Of a DNA stretch of 64,000 nt, positions 1-9,330 are shown piece after piece. How positions within the stretch are numbered: position 1 is the first letter of the stretch; the number at the start of each line of letters is the position of its first letter. The stretch comes from Plumapathes pennacea. Its lineage: Eukaryota > Cnidaria > Anthozoa > Antipatharia > Myriopathidae. The stretch covers positions 4,901,501-4,965,500 of the forward strand of contig OZ038464.1 in the NCBI GenBank assembly GCA_964036295.1, in the 5' to 3' direction. A program made the translations under genes and the position numbers. Below the pieces are notes generated by a model. It searched no databases. It was given only the letters and a program-made list of their open reading frames with translations, and had not been told where the DNA came from.

Positions 1-1345
1 AACTTCTCAATCGCTGGTTTCTTCACGTATAGATTTGCACCAGAGTCTGTTCTCGCTTTGTATATGGCGGCGAATGCTGGTCCATGTTTTTGTCGGGTTT
101 CTGTCGCTCGTCTTTTCTCAAGACGGATTTGCCGTTGTTTATTTGTCTCGCCTTGCTCTTGGTTTCTCCCTGCGCTATTTTAAGACGAGTTTTCTCGCGA
201 GACTGTTGCGTTCTTATTTTCCAGTTTTAAAATTTGTTTTAACCAGCGCTGTACAAAAGAATATTTAAACCTTTTTCCTGGAGTCTACCAAATGTGTTAA
301 CCCCTTACACTCCAAAGTTCTTTGACGTCACGTCAAGTCATTACCATATTCAAAACATAAACCTTTATAACTCAAAGGCTCAGCGTTAAAACGCAGACTT
401 ATTCTAATAGTCAACATATTTCCGTCATGTAGATTCGATTGTAAAGATATCATTTTTGGGCTTATGTGCACTTTAACCCCTTACACTCCCAAGTGATCAA
501 CCTCAAGTTTCTCCTTTAGTTTCTCACTAGAAATATGTCATACTGGAATGAGAACTTGGCTCTTGATAACTTGCTCAGATGAAAGCTGATTAAAACTTCA
601 ATTCTTTCTACATCACTCATACATTTTCCTCTTAAAGGGTTGGGAGAATCTGCATTTTGAGCTTGGGAGTGAAAGGGTTAATTTGTCCGTGTAACTGACT
701 GATTTGTCCAGCTTCAATGTTTCACATTATTGTCGTTGCCTGTTAGTTGAAATCGTCTTATTTATCATAAAAATACTTTTTTTAGGCCTACATAGCCGAT
801 AATGGATCGTGACGCTTTCATTGTCACCTTTCTCTTGCGCAAAATGATATTTATAACCTGAGTGAGGCCCATAAACAAATCAATACGATAAAGACGGCCG
901 CTTGTTTACAATCTCTTTTCGTTTATTCCGTCCACTCCAAAAGTGAAATATTTGCTCATTTCTGTACTTTGCGAGTCTCTCGCGTGTCTTTACTGCTTCT
1001 CTATCGGAATATCTGCATTTCCAGTCATCTGCATTTTGTAATAATCAGTCTTTACATAAAGGTAAACGGCCAATAAACATTCAGAAACGAGATTGGTGTC
1101 GCGGTTGAACTACTCTGACAGGATTCGGAGACAATTTGTGGAACAAAAAGGTTTAGAAAATGAAAGCACGTCTTAAAAGCCGTTTTCACAATGCAACACA
1201 TAACTAGAGGCCAGACGTTTCGAACTGAAGACTCTGTATATGTATCAATATATAACATGAATCTATATAATAATACGCTAACTCGCTTCCGTCCGTCCGT
1301 CCGTCCGTAACGCTCTTTCCCAGGCCTCAACATAAAAAGTCTAAG
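1..1345. repeat. Dispersed repeat family R, copy 1
   Basis: This block is recognisably the same as 49449-50540. Parts of it recur at 32821-33086, 38062-38216, 39421-39630 and 52733-52995. Shared landmarks are 'cgctggtttcttcac' near the left end, 'gatcgtgacgctttgattgt' style text in the middle, and 'gttgaactactctgacaggg' near the right end. Short open frames inside are not conserved as proteins, so I treat it as a noncoding repeat. A piggyBac-like MITE sits inside it, as in other copies. Function and class are unknown; it may be the body of a larger decayed element. The left end is cut by the window. Confidence 0.75.
477..677 (+). mobile_element. piggyBac-like MITE, family M (copy 1)
   Basis: A 201-bp noncoding element is flanked by TTAA on both sides (473-476 and 678-681). 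Its ends are inverted repeats of the form CCCyTTmCACTCCCAAG. The TTAA target and CCC start match piggyBac-superfamily termini (family knowledge). Other copies lie at 32851-33041, 42631-42833 (reversed), 49757-49956 and, expanded, 44140-44741. A further partial left end begins at 301, after TTAA at 297-300. Confidence 0.8.
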
Positions 1346-1568
1346 ATGGCCGCCACACCGAGTGAAACTAAGTATAAATATTGGGCTCGTGTGCCAACCA
1401 CAGTTCTTTTAGAAGGGGTTAATGATTTCCACTGTCTGCGCAATATTAAAGGAATAGAGCACTTGTCAGCGTGCTATGTTGAGTTATATAAGCACGCGGA
1501 AATCTGAAAGAACAAGATAGAAGTGTGAAAAGCACGATGCTGACTACTACAATTTGAGCACCGAGTTT
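1346..1568. other. Left remnant of leader unit A, before the LINE insertion
   Basis: The segment ends in 'agcacgatgctgactacta' text that matches the start of leader unit B near 11490. After the LINE insertion the same unit resumes at 7981. The last 14 bases (tgagcaccgagttt, 1555-1568) are the left target-site duplicate of that insertion. No open frame is supported. Confidence 0.6.
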
Positions 1569-1865
1569 TTTTTTTTTTGTTTTTTGTTTTTTTTCATTTA
1601 AACAATATTTGAGCGTTACATTTGCTCCAGGAGCTAAAGCTCATCGAGGGAGCTTATGTAAATTTAATACATGCAACGGTATATCAGACACAAAATAGAA
1701 ACAGAGATTTCGGACAAAAGATAAATAAATAAATAAAATAATAATAAAGCAAGTTACCATTAAATGCTAAGATGTAAATCGTGCAGACTGCATGATATAA
1801 GATTGAACTGCTTTAAACAAGTTTACGTTGGTCTGAAAGTCGATATGAGGAGAACCATATAAAAA

Positions 1866-3200
1866 CCAAGCCTTTGTTAAGGGGAGAACTATTTTTGATG
1901 CAATCAGAACAATCGACGACATTATCGACTACACTAAACATAAAGGCTTGTCAGGTTTCTTAGTGGCCATTGATTTTGAGAAAGCATTTGATACAGTAAA
2001 CTTCAAATACCTATTAAGAACATTGCATAGCTTTAACTTTGGTCCTTCTTTCATTCAGTGGATACGAGTTTTATATGAAAACGCTTCTAGTTGTGTAATG
2101 AACAATGGTTTTACAACAGGGCATTTCGCACTAGGTAGAGGGGTACGGCAGGGGGATCCTCTTTCCCCGTACCTGTTTATAATAGCACTGGAAGTCTTGG
2201 CTATAAAGATTAGAAATGACTACCATATTCAAGGGATTACAGTTGGACAGGAATCAACTAAGCTCTCTCTTTTTGCAGATGATATGACATGTTTCCTGAA
2301 AGATAAACTGTCTTATACGAACCTATTCCGCACTCTTAAGGCCTTCGGGGAGTGCTCCGGCTTAAAAGTAAATCACGAGAAAACAGAAATTTTAGTACTT
2401 GGCTCTGATCATGCATCGATACGAGAAAGGACCCATCGAGAGGACTTTACTGACATGCCCAACCTCAGTGAGGTTATTAAGATTCTAGGCGTTTATTTTG
2501 GTTATGACGAAAACCAAAGGGATGATTTAAATTTTCGACAAAATCTAAAATCAATTAAAAAGATAATCAATTTGTGGAAATGGAGAGGTCTCTCCCTCTT
2601 GGGGAGAATACAAATAGTTAAAACCTTTGTCATCCCCAAGCTTATGTTTCGAGCATCAGTTACTTCAATTCCTAATGAACTAATTAAAGAGGCCAATTCA
2701 ATCTGCTACAATTTTATCTGGAATGGTAAAGATAAAGTAAAACGAAACGCTCTTGTCTCTGATATTGAGAAAGGTGGCTTAAATATGCTTGATATCGACT
2801 CTATGATTCGAACAAAACGAGTAATGTGCTTAAAAAAATTTCTGGAAGACTACCCGAGTCCATGGAAAACAATTTTAAAACAGAGGCTTCTGCCAGTTGG
2901 TGGTAGTTTTGTGTTGTACTGCAATTTTGACGCCTCTAAATTAAGTGTGAAACTACCATTTTATTATAAACAATGTTTTGAAGCATGGTCAGAGCTAAAT
3001 GTAAGAGAGCCAAGCTCACTTCAACAGATAGTTAATGAGATTATTTGGAACAACAGGTTTTGTTGTATCGAAAAAAAGTCTATATATCGGAGAGACATTG
3101 CAAATATGGGTTTTCTAAAAGTTGGAGATTTATTTTTGGCTAGTTCTTTTACACTTAAATCAATGCATTCGTTCTTAAGCCCTGAAAAAAAAACTTCTTG
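1866..3200 (+). pseudogene. LINE ORF2 fragment: reverse transcriptase
   Basis: The fragment of a LINE reverse transcriptase shows the palm motifs in order: VAIDFEKAFDTV (motif A, about 1963), RGVRQGDPLSPYLF (motif B, about 2140) and SLFADDMTCFL (catalytic FADD, about 2268). A thumb region follows with SLLGRIQIVKTFVIPKL. This set and spacing are typical of L1/Tx1-type elements. There is no genuine start codon because the element is 5'-truncated. The frame breaks near 3185-3200 at an A8-9 run. Endonuclease and ORF1 are absent, so this copy cannot move by itself. Confidence 0.9.
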
Positions 3201-3949
3201 ATTATGAGGATTGTAAACTCTATTCCAACAAAATGGCGTTCAGTTATTAGAAACTCCACTATGGTATTAGAAATTGAACCGATCCCTAAAGTTCCACCAA
3301 TTAGGATAGAGGATAAATCGGTACCAATTCTTGACGTCTCCTCCAAACAAATATACCAGCTCTTCTTGAAGAAAAAACATACTCCTCCCACTGCCAAACA
3401 GAAATTAATGACCAAGTACCCAAACATATCCATAGACTGGAATAAAGTGTATTTATTAGCCTTTCAAACAACCCTAGAATCTAAATTAAGAGAATTCCAG
3501 TATAAAATTTTAAATCGTCTTGTGTTTACAAACGAAAAATTATTCCGTCTTGGTATAGTAGAATCACCAAAATGTGCTTTCTGTCAAGATGAAGCCGAAT
3601 CCATCGAGCATTTACTCTTCTCCTGTACGATATCCAGTGAGTTTTGGAAACACGTCCTGTCCTGGTTACGAGACAATAATATCTATATGGGAACTTTGAC
3701 CGAAACAGATCTGATTTTTGGAAAATTTGATGTAAAAGAAGATGTTATCTTGATCAATCATATTTTGTTGTTAGGAAAATATTATATTTACTCTAGGAAA
3801 TGCCAGCATAGTAAGCCTTCTCTTAGAGGTTTTATCGCCAGAATAGAACGTATATTTAATATTGAGCTCTATATCGCCAGGAAAAGAGACAAGCTACCTC
3901 TTCATTATAAGAAATGGGAAAAGTTAAATCACATTTTTGTTTCAGATCA
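3198..3949 (+). pseudogene. LINE ORF2 C-terminal part with zf-RVT domain
   Basis: This is the C-terminal half of the same LINE ORF2 in a shifted frame. It carries the zinc-binding zf-RVT segment (CAFCQDEAESIEHLLFSC) followed by FW, typical of L1/Tx1-like ORF2 ends. One or two frameshifts near 3185-3225 separate it from the RT part. The open frame reads on to 4058, but everything after 3952 is transposon terminal repeat, not LINE. With the transposon excised, the frame continues at 6639 and stops at 6646-6648. Confidence 0.85.
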
Positions 3950-4021
3950 AATAGACCGAATCAAGGTTATCGACGCCATATTGCCGGGGGTGCAAAAGGA
4001 TTGGGGCGAGCGCGCGGCCAA
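3950..4021 (+). repeat. Left terminal inverted repeat of the ISL2EU element
   Basis: A 72-bp arm begins aatagaccgaatcaagg and ends gcgcggccaa. It pairs with 6568-6639 with a single C/T difference. The first 3 bp may be target-site sequence rather than element. It contains the GC-rich block ggggcgagcgcgcggcc. Confidence 0.9.
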
Positions 4022-4178
4022 CCCACTCAAACACATAGCGAACGCTTGTAAACAGTAATACTTACTCTCTTCTCTTCGAATATTTTGCCAGTTTTTTACA
4101 TAGTACAGCCTTGAGATTTAAACAGCTTACCAAGAAGATCATCTTTACTACATTTTGTGGTTATTTATATCGTAGTCG

Positions 4179-4538
4179 ATGCCGAGACAGGCAGAAGAAA
4201 CGCTCGAATACGAAGACTTTGTAAACTGGACCGTCACCTCGCTGAAGGACTTCTTAGCACTTCGGGGACTGAAACAAAGCGGCAAGAAAGCCGAGCTCGT
4301 TGCTAGAGCTTTTGGTGCTTATGAACTAAAAGCACCAAAGAAATTCTCGCAAGAGGAAATCAATAAGAAACTTCAAGAAGAGTACCAACATGATTTATGC
4401 AGTGTATGTTTAAGGCAAGATATCCCTGTGGGTCAGGAACATATATGCACCATTTGCAAGAAAGCTGTCCATGCATGGTGCAGTAATCATGAGGACATTA
4501 CCAGCTCAGCTGACTTGGTATGTGCACTATGTTGCTAA
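4179..4538 (+). CDS. SAP-domain / zinc-finger protein of the ISL2EU element
   Basis: This 119-residue frame has an ATG start 158 bp inside the left TIR. Residues about 13-50 (NWTVTSLKDFLALRGLKQSG plus KKAELVARA) form a SAP motif, a DNA-binding helix-turn-helix used by chromatin and transposon proteins. Residues about 72-119 hold a Cys/His-rich module, CSVC-x10-HICTIC-x5-HAWC-x14-CALCC, that could bind two zincs in a RING/PHD-like way. ISL2EU elements usually carry a second, longer protein with a YqaJ-type nuclease domain. Here only the N-terminal DNA-binding part is present, and no nuclease frame follows in the 620 bp downstream. It is either a shortened second protein or a separate accessory protein. 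Confidence 0.65.
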   Translation: MPRQAEETLEYEDFVNWTVTSLKDFLALRGLKQSGKKAELVARAFGAYELKAPKKFSQEEINKKLQEEYQHDLCSVCLRQDIPVGQEHICTICKKAVHAWCSNHEDITSSADLVCALCC

Positions 4539-5158
4539 TAAAATAGCACAATTAATAGACTACTAAGTATAAATTTTTATTTTATAATCTTTATTGTACA
4601 TATTGTTGGCATCTCTTTTCTGGTAATAATGTAAATATCCATATTTTATTAACTGAAACAAAAGTTTCAATATCAGATTAAATAATATTGACTACAACAT
4701 GTATATAAATATTAGCCACAACATAATAATTTTGGAACTCCATGCACATAGAAAACAAATGTTTTCTATTTTTATATACATGTTTTCCATTTAAGTTTGC
4801 AATTATTAAATATTTTAAAACGTTTTGTTATAATTGGCTTGTACAATCACTTTCTCTTCACTGTGTTCAATTAAATTTTTTGGCACTGAGGAAGACATTT
4901 ATGATAAATATGCTTATAAATATTAATAAAATATATTGTTATTTGTCACAATTTGTTTCATTGTTCATCTTTTGGGTCTGCTAAGCTAGAACTTATTTGC
5001 TAACATCAGTGCATATTCAAGAGTAGTTATCATTGGACTGTGAAAGAATATTTAATATAACTAGTTATACATGTACTTTGTGTCTAGTAGTGTTTACTAG
5101 TTTTGAAATTATTTCATAGTCCATGAAAGCTTTTCTAGTATATAGTAAGGTTGTTACT
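4539..5158. other. AT-rich noncoding interior of the ISL2EU element
   Basis: AT-rich sequence lies between the two convergent genes. A short AATAAA-like motif follows the SAP gene at 4538-4545. The minus-strand transposase frame after its frameshift appears to continue to about 5160. I see no other coding potential. Confidence 0.5.
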
Positions 5159-5248
5159 CACACAAAGAGGGAAGTAGATTGCAAAGAGCACAGCATACTT
5201 TCACAATGTCATCTACAAGAGGTAGTAGACTGATTGGCAACTCATGTT

Positions 5249-6547
5249 TCAAAATGCGGAACAGTTTGATCCTACCAATAGCCTGCTCAACATTCTCACA
5301 TTGGCAATATTTGATGTTTTTCTGACATCAGATGGCAACATCTGCATTGAGGCGGCGCAACTTGGAGGAATACATAATGTAGCCATGGACATCATGAGGT
5401 CCTCTCTGATTTTGAATCCTCGATCAGCCATTACTTCATCATAAGGCTCAATAATGTTCAGGAAACCACAACTTCTAACAATGTAGGCATCTGATGCCCT
5501 TCCTCCATAGCTTGGGGATACATAAGAAATAGCACCTGTGGGGGTTATGGCTACCAATACCTTGCATGTATAGTGATGCTTATATTCACTCCACAAAGCA
5601 GCAGCAAGGTTTAAACCACTCGGAGTCTCCGTGAAGCACTCAAAGCAATCTATAATACATCTGACCTTTGGATACAGTTTCTTGAAACATGATGGCAGAG
5701 TGGTTTTTACTTGCTGTTTGCTCGGCCAGATAATAAGTACAGAGAGCTCTTTTGACATTAGCTTGACCCAGGTTATAAACACACTGCTGACAGTACCTGA
5801 TGACACCATAAATCTAAATGCAAGATCTTCATTTATAAGGCCTAGTTTTAGTTTCATCAATGTTAACAGGAATTCTTGCTGTAGGTCGAGTTTTCTACCT
5901 GGGCCAGGGCGATTTCTTGGTAGATCTAGAGCAGGAGGAATACCGTCATATTTAGGTTCCTCTTTCGCGGTTTGTTTTGGTCCGCGCCAGTACTGCATAT
6001 TTTGCGCCTTTATAAACAAATGTTCGAATAAGCACTTGAATACTTTTGTTGATGGTAAGCCAGTGAATGTCTTTACATCTGATTCTCTTGTTATTTGCTC
6101 AAAGCGCATCGCCACTCGCAAATCGAAATTATCGTCGTCACTTTCATCGGTAGCGCACTCGTGCTGACTTGTCACCTCAGATGTCTCGCCTTCGGGTTCT
6201 TCGCTTGTCAATCGCTCCCTTATTTTGGGTTTTTTTGGTGATTGTTTCGTCAGAAATTCGCTTAATGTTAAAAACAATGTTGGGTAATCCGTTCTAGAGT
6301 TATTTGGTGTTCTCTTGCCTTCGGGGAAATGATTCGAGCAGACAAATGTTCCTTGCGCTCCCGGCTGTGGATTAAAGTTATCACTTCGACCTTTTGAGAC
6401 TTGCTTCAGCCACAATGCGGCCAGGTCTGCTTCTTTTGGCCACTTATGGAACTTGAGTTCTTTCACGTGAGATCGTACTGTTAGTAGATCGGGATAACGC
6501 CTATCATTGTCGCAAAATCCAACGCAACAGCGAGCGTGTTTTGGCAT
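5249..6547 (-). pseudogene. THAP-DDE transposase (ISL2EU/Harbinger-like), C-terminus frameshifted
   Basis: The 432-residue frame starts with ATG at 6547, 20 bp inside the right TIR. The N-terminus is a THAP zinc finger: CVGFC, a conserved W in FHKWP, FVCSNHF, and the closing DYPTLFL. A helix-turn-helix (about 215-265) is followed by a DDE_Tnp_4 core: CIIDCFE (first Asp), GGRASDAYIV (second Asp), MADRGF, then PSDVRKTSNIANVR. Near 5300 the frame shifts and ends prematurely. In the shifted frame VEQAIGRIK follows, which in relatives supplies the last acidic catalytic residue. This copy is therefore probably dead, though otherwise well preserved. It would bind the TIRs and cut DNA in the nucleus. 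Confidence 0.85.
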
Positions 6548-6567
6548 ATTAATCTATCCGCCATGTA

Positions 6568-6639
6568 TTGGCCGCGCGCTCGCCCCAATCCTTTTGCACC
6601 CCCAGCAATATGGCGTCGATAACCTTGATTCGGTCTATT
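6568..6639 (-). repeat. Right terminal inverted repeat of the ISL2EU element
   Basis: Reverse complement of 3950-4021 with one mismatch (T for C in the ttgcygggggtg block). It lies 21 bp upstream of the transposase ATG. Confidence 0.9.
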
Positions 6640-6840
6640 GACAATTAGTAACTAGTCGGTTGTGATGAGCTTAGTTTAGTATATACTAAGTCAGCCTATA
6701 ATATTATTTTCTATACTAGCCCTTAGTGTGTTTTGTGAATATGCGTGGGATTGATCTTTGTTTGTTTTTTTTTCCTGTGTATGTATGTATGTGAAACAAT
6801 GTAAAGTGCAAAAAGAAATAAAAACTTGAAGTGATAAAAA

Positions 6841-6863
6841 ATATATATATATATATATATATA
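6841..6863. repeat. (AT)n microsatellite at the LINE 3' end
   Basis: About eleven AT units lie at the junction between the 3' end of the plus-strand LINE and the interrupted minus-strand LINE. It is probably an expansion of the A-rich tail plus the AT-rich target site. Confidence 0.9.
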
Positions 6864-7735
6864 AACCAATGAATCTTTTGAGCCTTAGTTGAATGCAGCC
6901 AGTTACCGCCAAGATTCTGAGCAGCAAAGATAAACAACGTATCACGCAGAGCAGCAAAGCGGGGAAAGAACAAAAGAAAGTGCTCAACAATTTCGTTTGA
7001 TTTTCCGCAGATACATAAAGGCGAAGGAATGCAACCCCTTAAGAATAAGTGAGCGTTGAGAGCACTATTACCTAATCTTAGTCTAGTATGGAGAATTGAA
7101 GGATATCGGTCACCAACATAGAATAAATAATTTCTCGGTGATATACGAAAGCTGTCATTAAGTAGTTGTTTTTTGAAAGAAGCTAGTGATAAGCATTGAC
7201 GTGTTTTGTCTAACAGGTTGTTCCATAATTTGATTGTAGAATAAATGAAAGACTTTTTAAACCTTTCAGTACGAGACTGAGGCAAACTAAGATTGTCACT
7301 CGAGCGGAGACAGTATGACGTGCGTTCACTGACTTGTTTCGGACAAATAGACTGCAAGTATGGTGGAACTAACTTGTTAAAAAGTTTGTACATCATAACT
7401 ATTTTGTGAACAGATCGCCTATTTTCCAATGTATGCCATGACATATCTTCAAGTAAATTCGCTCTATGAGTCCCTTTCATTGCTCCAGTGACAAGCCTAG
7501 CAGCCTCAAATTGTACTCCCTCAAGCAAGTCGCTCTCTCTAGTCAAGCAACCGCCCCAGACAACATCAGCATATTCCATGGTAGAACGGACAAGAATGCT
7601 TTTATACAAGACTTCCAACGCAAATCTATTCAGCTTAAACTTCAGTCCTTTTAACATGTTTAACCTTTTAGAGGCCTTTTGATGTATTTTTAAAATGTGT
7701 GGACGCCAAGACAGATCACATGGGATATTGGCCGG
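6864..7735 (-). pseudogene. Minus-strand LINE: C-terminal RT region
   Basis: The translated frame carries the C-terminal half of a LINE polymerase. It includes KILVRSTMEYADVVWGG-like thumb text, FIYSTIKLWNNL, then a Cys/His cluster (CICGKSNEIVEHFLLF) near the end, as in many non-LTR elements. It runs continuously from about 7735 down to 6863, where the plus-strand LINE is inserted, and resumes at 1865. No catalytic YADD motif remains; the palm is missing at the junction near 7735. The protein would end at the stop at 1813-1815. Confidence 0.8.
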
Positions 7736-7966
7736 AAGAAAAAAGATAAATTGATTAACCGTGAAAGAGAAGAACAAATACCGGGGCCACACATTTTTAG
7801 GATTCTGTTGCTAATACCATCATGTCCACTCGCCTTTGCAGTGTTTAGGTTGTTTAAAATATTAAGAACCTCGTTTTGCGATACCCTTACGCTTCCAAGG
7901 GTATGGTTAGGGAAAGGGCAAGGAAGATTGGGAGTATCAATTGAGTTGGATCCCGGGAGAAAAGTC
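7736..7966 (-). pseudogene. Minus-strand LINE: N-terminal RT fragment
   Basis: The minus strand reads TAKASGHDGISNRILKMCGP, the N-terminal finger motif of a LINE reverse transcriptase, and then joins the C-terminal half without the palm. The join shows a deletion of several hundred base pairs relative to an intact element. The right edge is the target-site duplicate at 7967-7980. Confidence 0.75.
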
Positions 7967-7980
7967 TGAGCACCGAGTTT

Positions 7981-9330
7981 ATTTTAGAGGTATTCTGCAT
8001 GGAGTCTCGTGTACCGGACCTGAATTTACTGCAAAAATCTTAGCCGAGTTATTTGAGATTGAAGTCGTTCACCTCCGTTTTGATTCTGGAGTAGGAATGG
8101 GGCGAGTTAGGGATGAAAGTCTATTTATGGTTCTGACGCAGGTGCAAATCCACACGAGGTTGGGCAGCTGCCCCGTTGGTTTGATTTTGCAATCGATCGT
8201 AGTTTGACAAAAGTTCAACGCGCTTCTGGTGGTATATTATAATTTATTGCAGTAATTCCCGCTCTCTCCAATAGGTAAGAGACTCCATTAAACAAAAAAA
8301 CAGCGCTTACACACTCTAAGCCCAGGCACAACTCATTTGAGGACATCGTCTAGACTTATAGTTTTGGCTGTAACTTCTTTCAATACTCGGACTTTTGTTC
8401 GGGGACAGCGAAAACGAAGATTATTGCAAGCTCTGACTGTTTGCTGGCCGCCTTCGAATGAGCTGCCCCAACACGCGATCGAGTACATGCATTTCTTGTG
8501 GATAAGGGTCGACAACTAAATATATATAACCGTGGGATAACCGTCTCGTTCGCAACTCATCACGTATATACAGTTTGGATCGAGCTCTAGTAACAGTTGC
8601 TGGCAAACTCTTGTTGCGCTCGTCAAACACAAACAATCAGGGTCGCGTGATTAGAAAATCCGATATGTTTTCCGCGTCTAGGCAGCTACATAAACCATTT
8701 TGCCTGTGCATTGCATAAAAAGCAAAGTTGGCTTTCTTTGAGTGTACAGCCTGGCTTCAATATGATCGCCTATTTTACACAAAGTATCGCTGAAATCGCT
8801 GTGACAGGGTTTCTGTTTGAATTGCCAGAATTAATCACAAGGATCATATTGCAACTTTTGGCGGATTCTTGTTGTGGTTTAACAGCAGGGGTGTGAACTT
8901 GCTTCGAGGCATCAGAACTCGACTAATGTTGTGAGAGAAACGACTGTACTGACAAGCATAACGTTTGCGCGTACTCCATTTTTAAGATTTTTTGTAGCGG
9001 TGAAAGCGCATGAAACTACTTGGTCTTGATGCATGTGTCATTTTCCTTTTCTCGACAGACGCCAGATGGTGTAGAGTATTTGGCTGTACACAGATTCCTT
9101 TGAAACTTGCTGTGTTTCTGGAAGTTGTTACGTCGGTTTACTAACATTCATATATTGAGGTAAGACCGTTTGATTTCTAAACTTATGAATATGAAAGGTC
9201 GCGCGTCGCGGATAATGTTGCAAGTTTTTAGCTTCCACTCGAGACGGCAAGCTAAATAAGGTTGTCAGTATAAATTGCAGGACTGTATGGTTTTTACTGA
9301 AAGCGGCTGAGAAGACGACTGACATTTCAG
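7981..9330 (+). repeat. Leader unit, copy A (orphan, diverged)
   Basis: Similar to 11520-13000 (copy B) and 53050-54400 (copy C). Shared text includes gtaggaatggggcgagtt, aaatccacacgaggttgggc and gacaaaagttcagcgcgctt. In B and C the unit lies upstream of the protease-like/FN3/NACHT gene; here no such gene follows. It is older and more diverged than B is from C. The minus-strand LINE landed near its left end. Confidence 0.75.
8229..8274 (+). promoter_or_regulatory. Candidate leader exon and donor, copy A
   Basis: TATA-like ggtatattataattta is followed by a short conserved stretch ending in caatag|gtaaga. At the same place copies B and C have caacag|gtgaga. Both forms are good splice donors although the bases differ. 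Inference from conservation only. Confidence 0.3.

Larger units (their letters stand above)
3953..6636. mobile_element. ISL2EU/IS4EU-type DNA transposon with 72-bp TIRs
   Basis: A 2.7-kb DNA element encodes a THAP-DDE transposase (minus strand) and a small SAP/zinc-finger protein (plus strand). Matching inverted repeats lie at 3950-4021 and 6568-6639, with one mismatch in 72 bp. The dinucleotide AT flanks both ends (3951-3952 and 6637-6638), so it fits a 2-bp AT target duplication. Removing the element plus one AT restores the LINE reading frame to its stop. The two-gene divergent layout and the transposase type fit the ISL2EU group related to PIF/Harbinger (family knowledge). Confidence 0.85.
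1866..6862 (+). mobile_element. Inner LINE, L1/Tx1-like (plus strand), 5'-truncated
   Basis: The element begins abruptly inside an RT domain (the frame reads AFVKGRTIFDAIRTI from about 1870) and ends in an A-rich 3' region followed by (AT)n at 6841-6862. It lies inside the minus-strand LINE: the flanking text atataaa(cc) occurs at both junctions, a short target duplication partly obscured by the AT run. Its ORF2 is interrupted at 3953-6636 by an ISL2EU transposon and resumes at 6639-6648 with three codons and a stop. The 3' untranslated part is 6649-6840. Confidence 0.85.
1569..7966 (-). mobile_element. Outer LINE (minus strand), interrupted by a second LINE
   Basis: A non-LTR retrotransposon lies on the minus strand and is bounded by an exact 14-bp target duplication, tgagcaccgagttt, at 1555-1568 and 7967-7980. 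Its 3' end is the T-rich tract at 1566-1592 (a poly-A tail on the minus strand). Coding remnants occupy 7966-6863 and continue at 1865-1813 after removal of the inner LINE, ending at a stop at 1813-1815. It is 5'-truncated inside the reverse-transcriptase region and has lost part of the palm. The type resembles the CR1/L2/RTE side of the LINE tree by its C-terminal half; the clade call is tentative. Confidence 0.85.

Noticed and set aside
35-268. Hydrophobic open frame in R copy 1, similar frame at 49422-49778
   Set aside because: Both lie in a dispersed repeat and the frames differ by indels; similarity is at DNA level, not protein level.
3950-4058. LINE ORF2 continuing to 4058
   Set aside because: The last part of that frame is the transposon TIR; the true LINE continuation is at 6639-6648.
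8333-8636. Conserved small protein in the leader units (MRTSSRL-like frame)
   Set aside because: The frame breaks at different places in the three copies and the ATG is missing in copy A; better explained as noncoding leader/intron.
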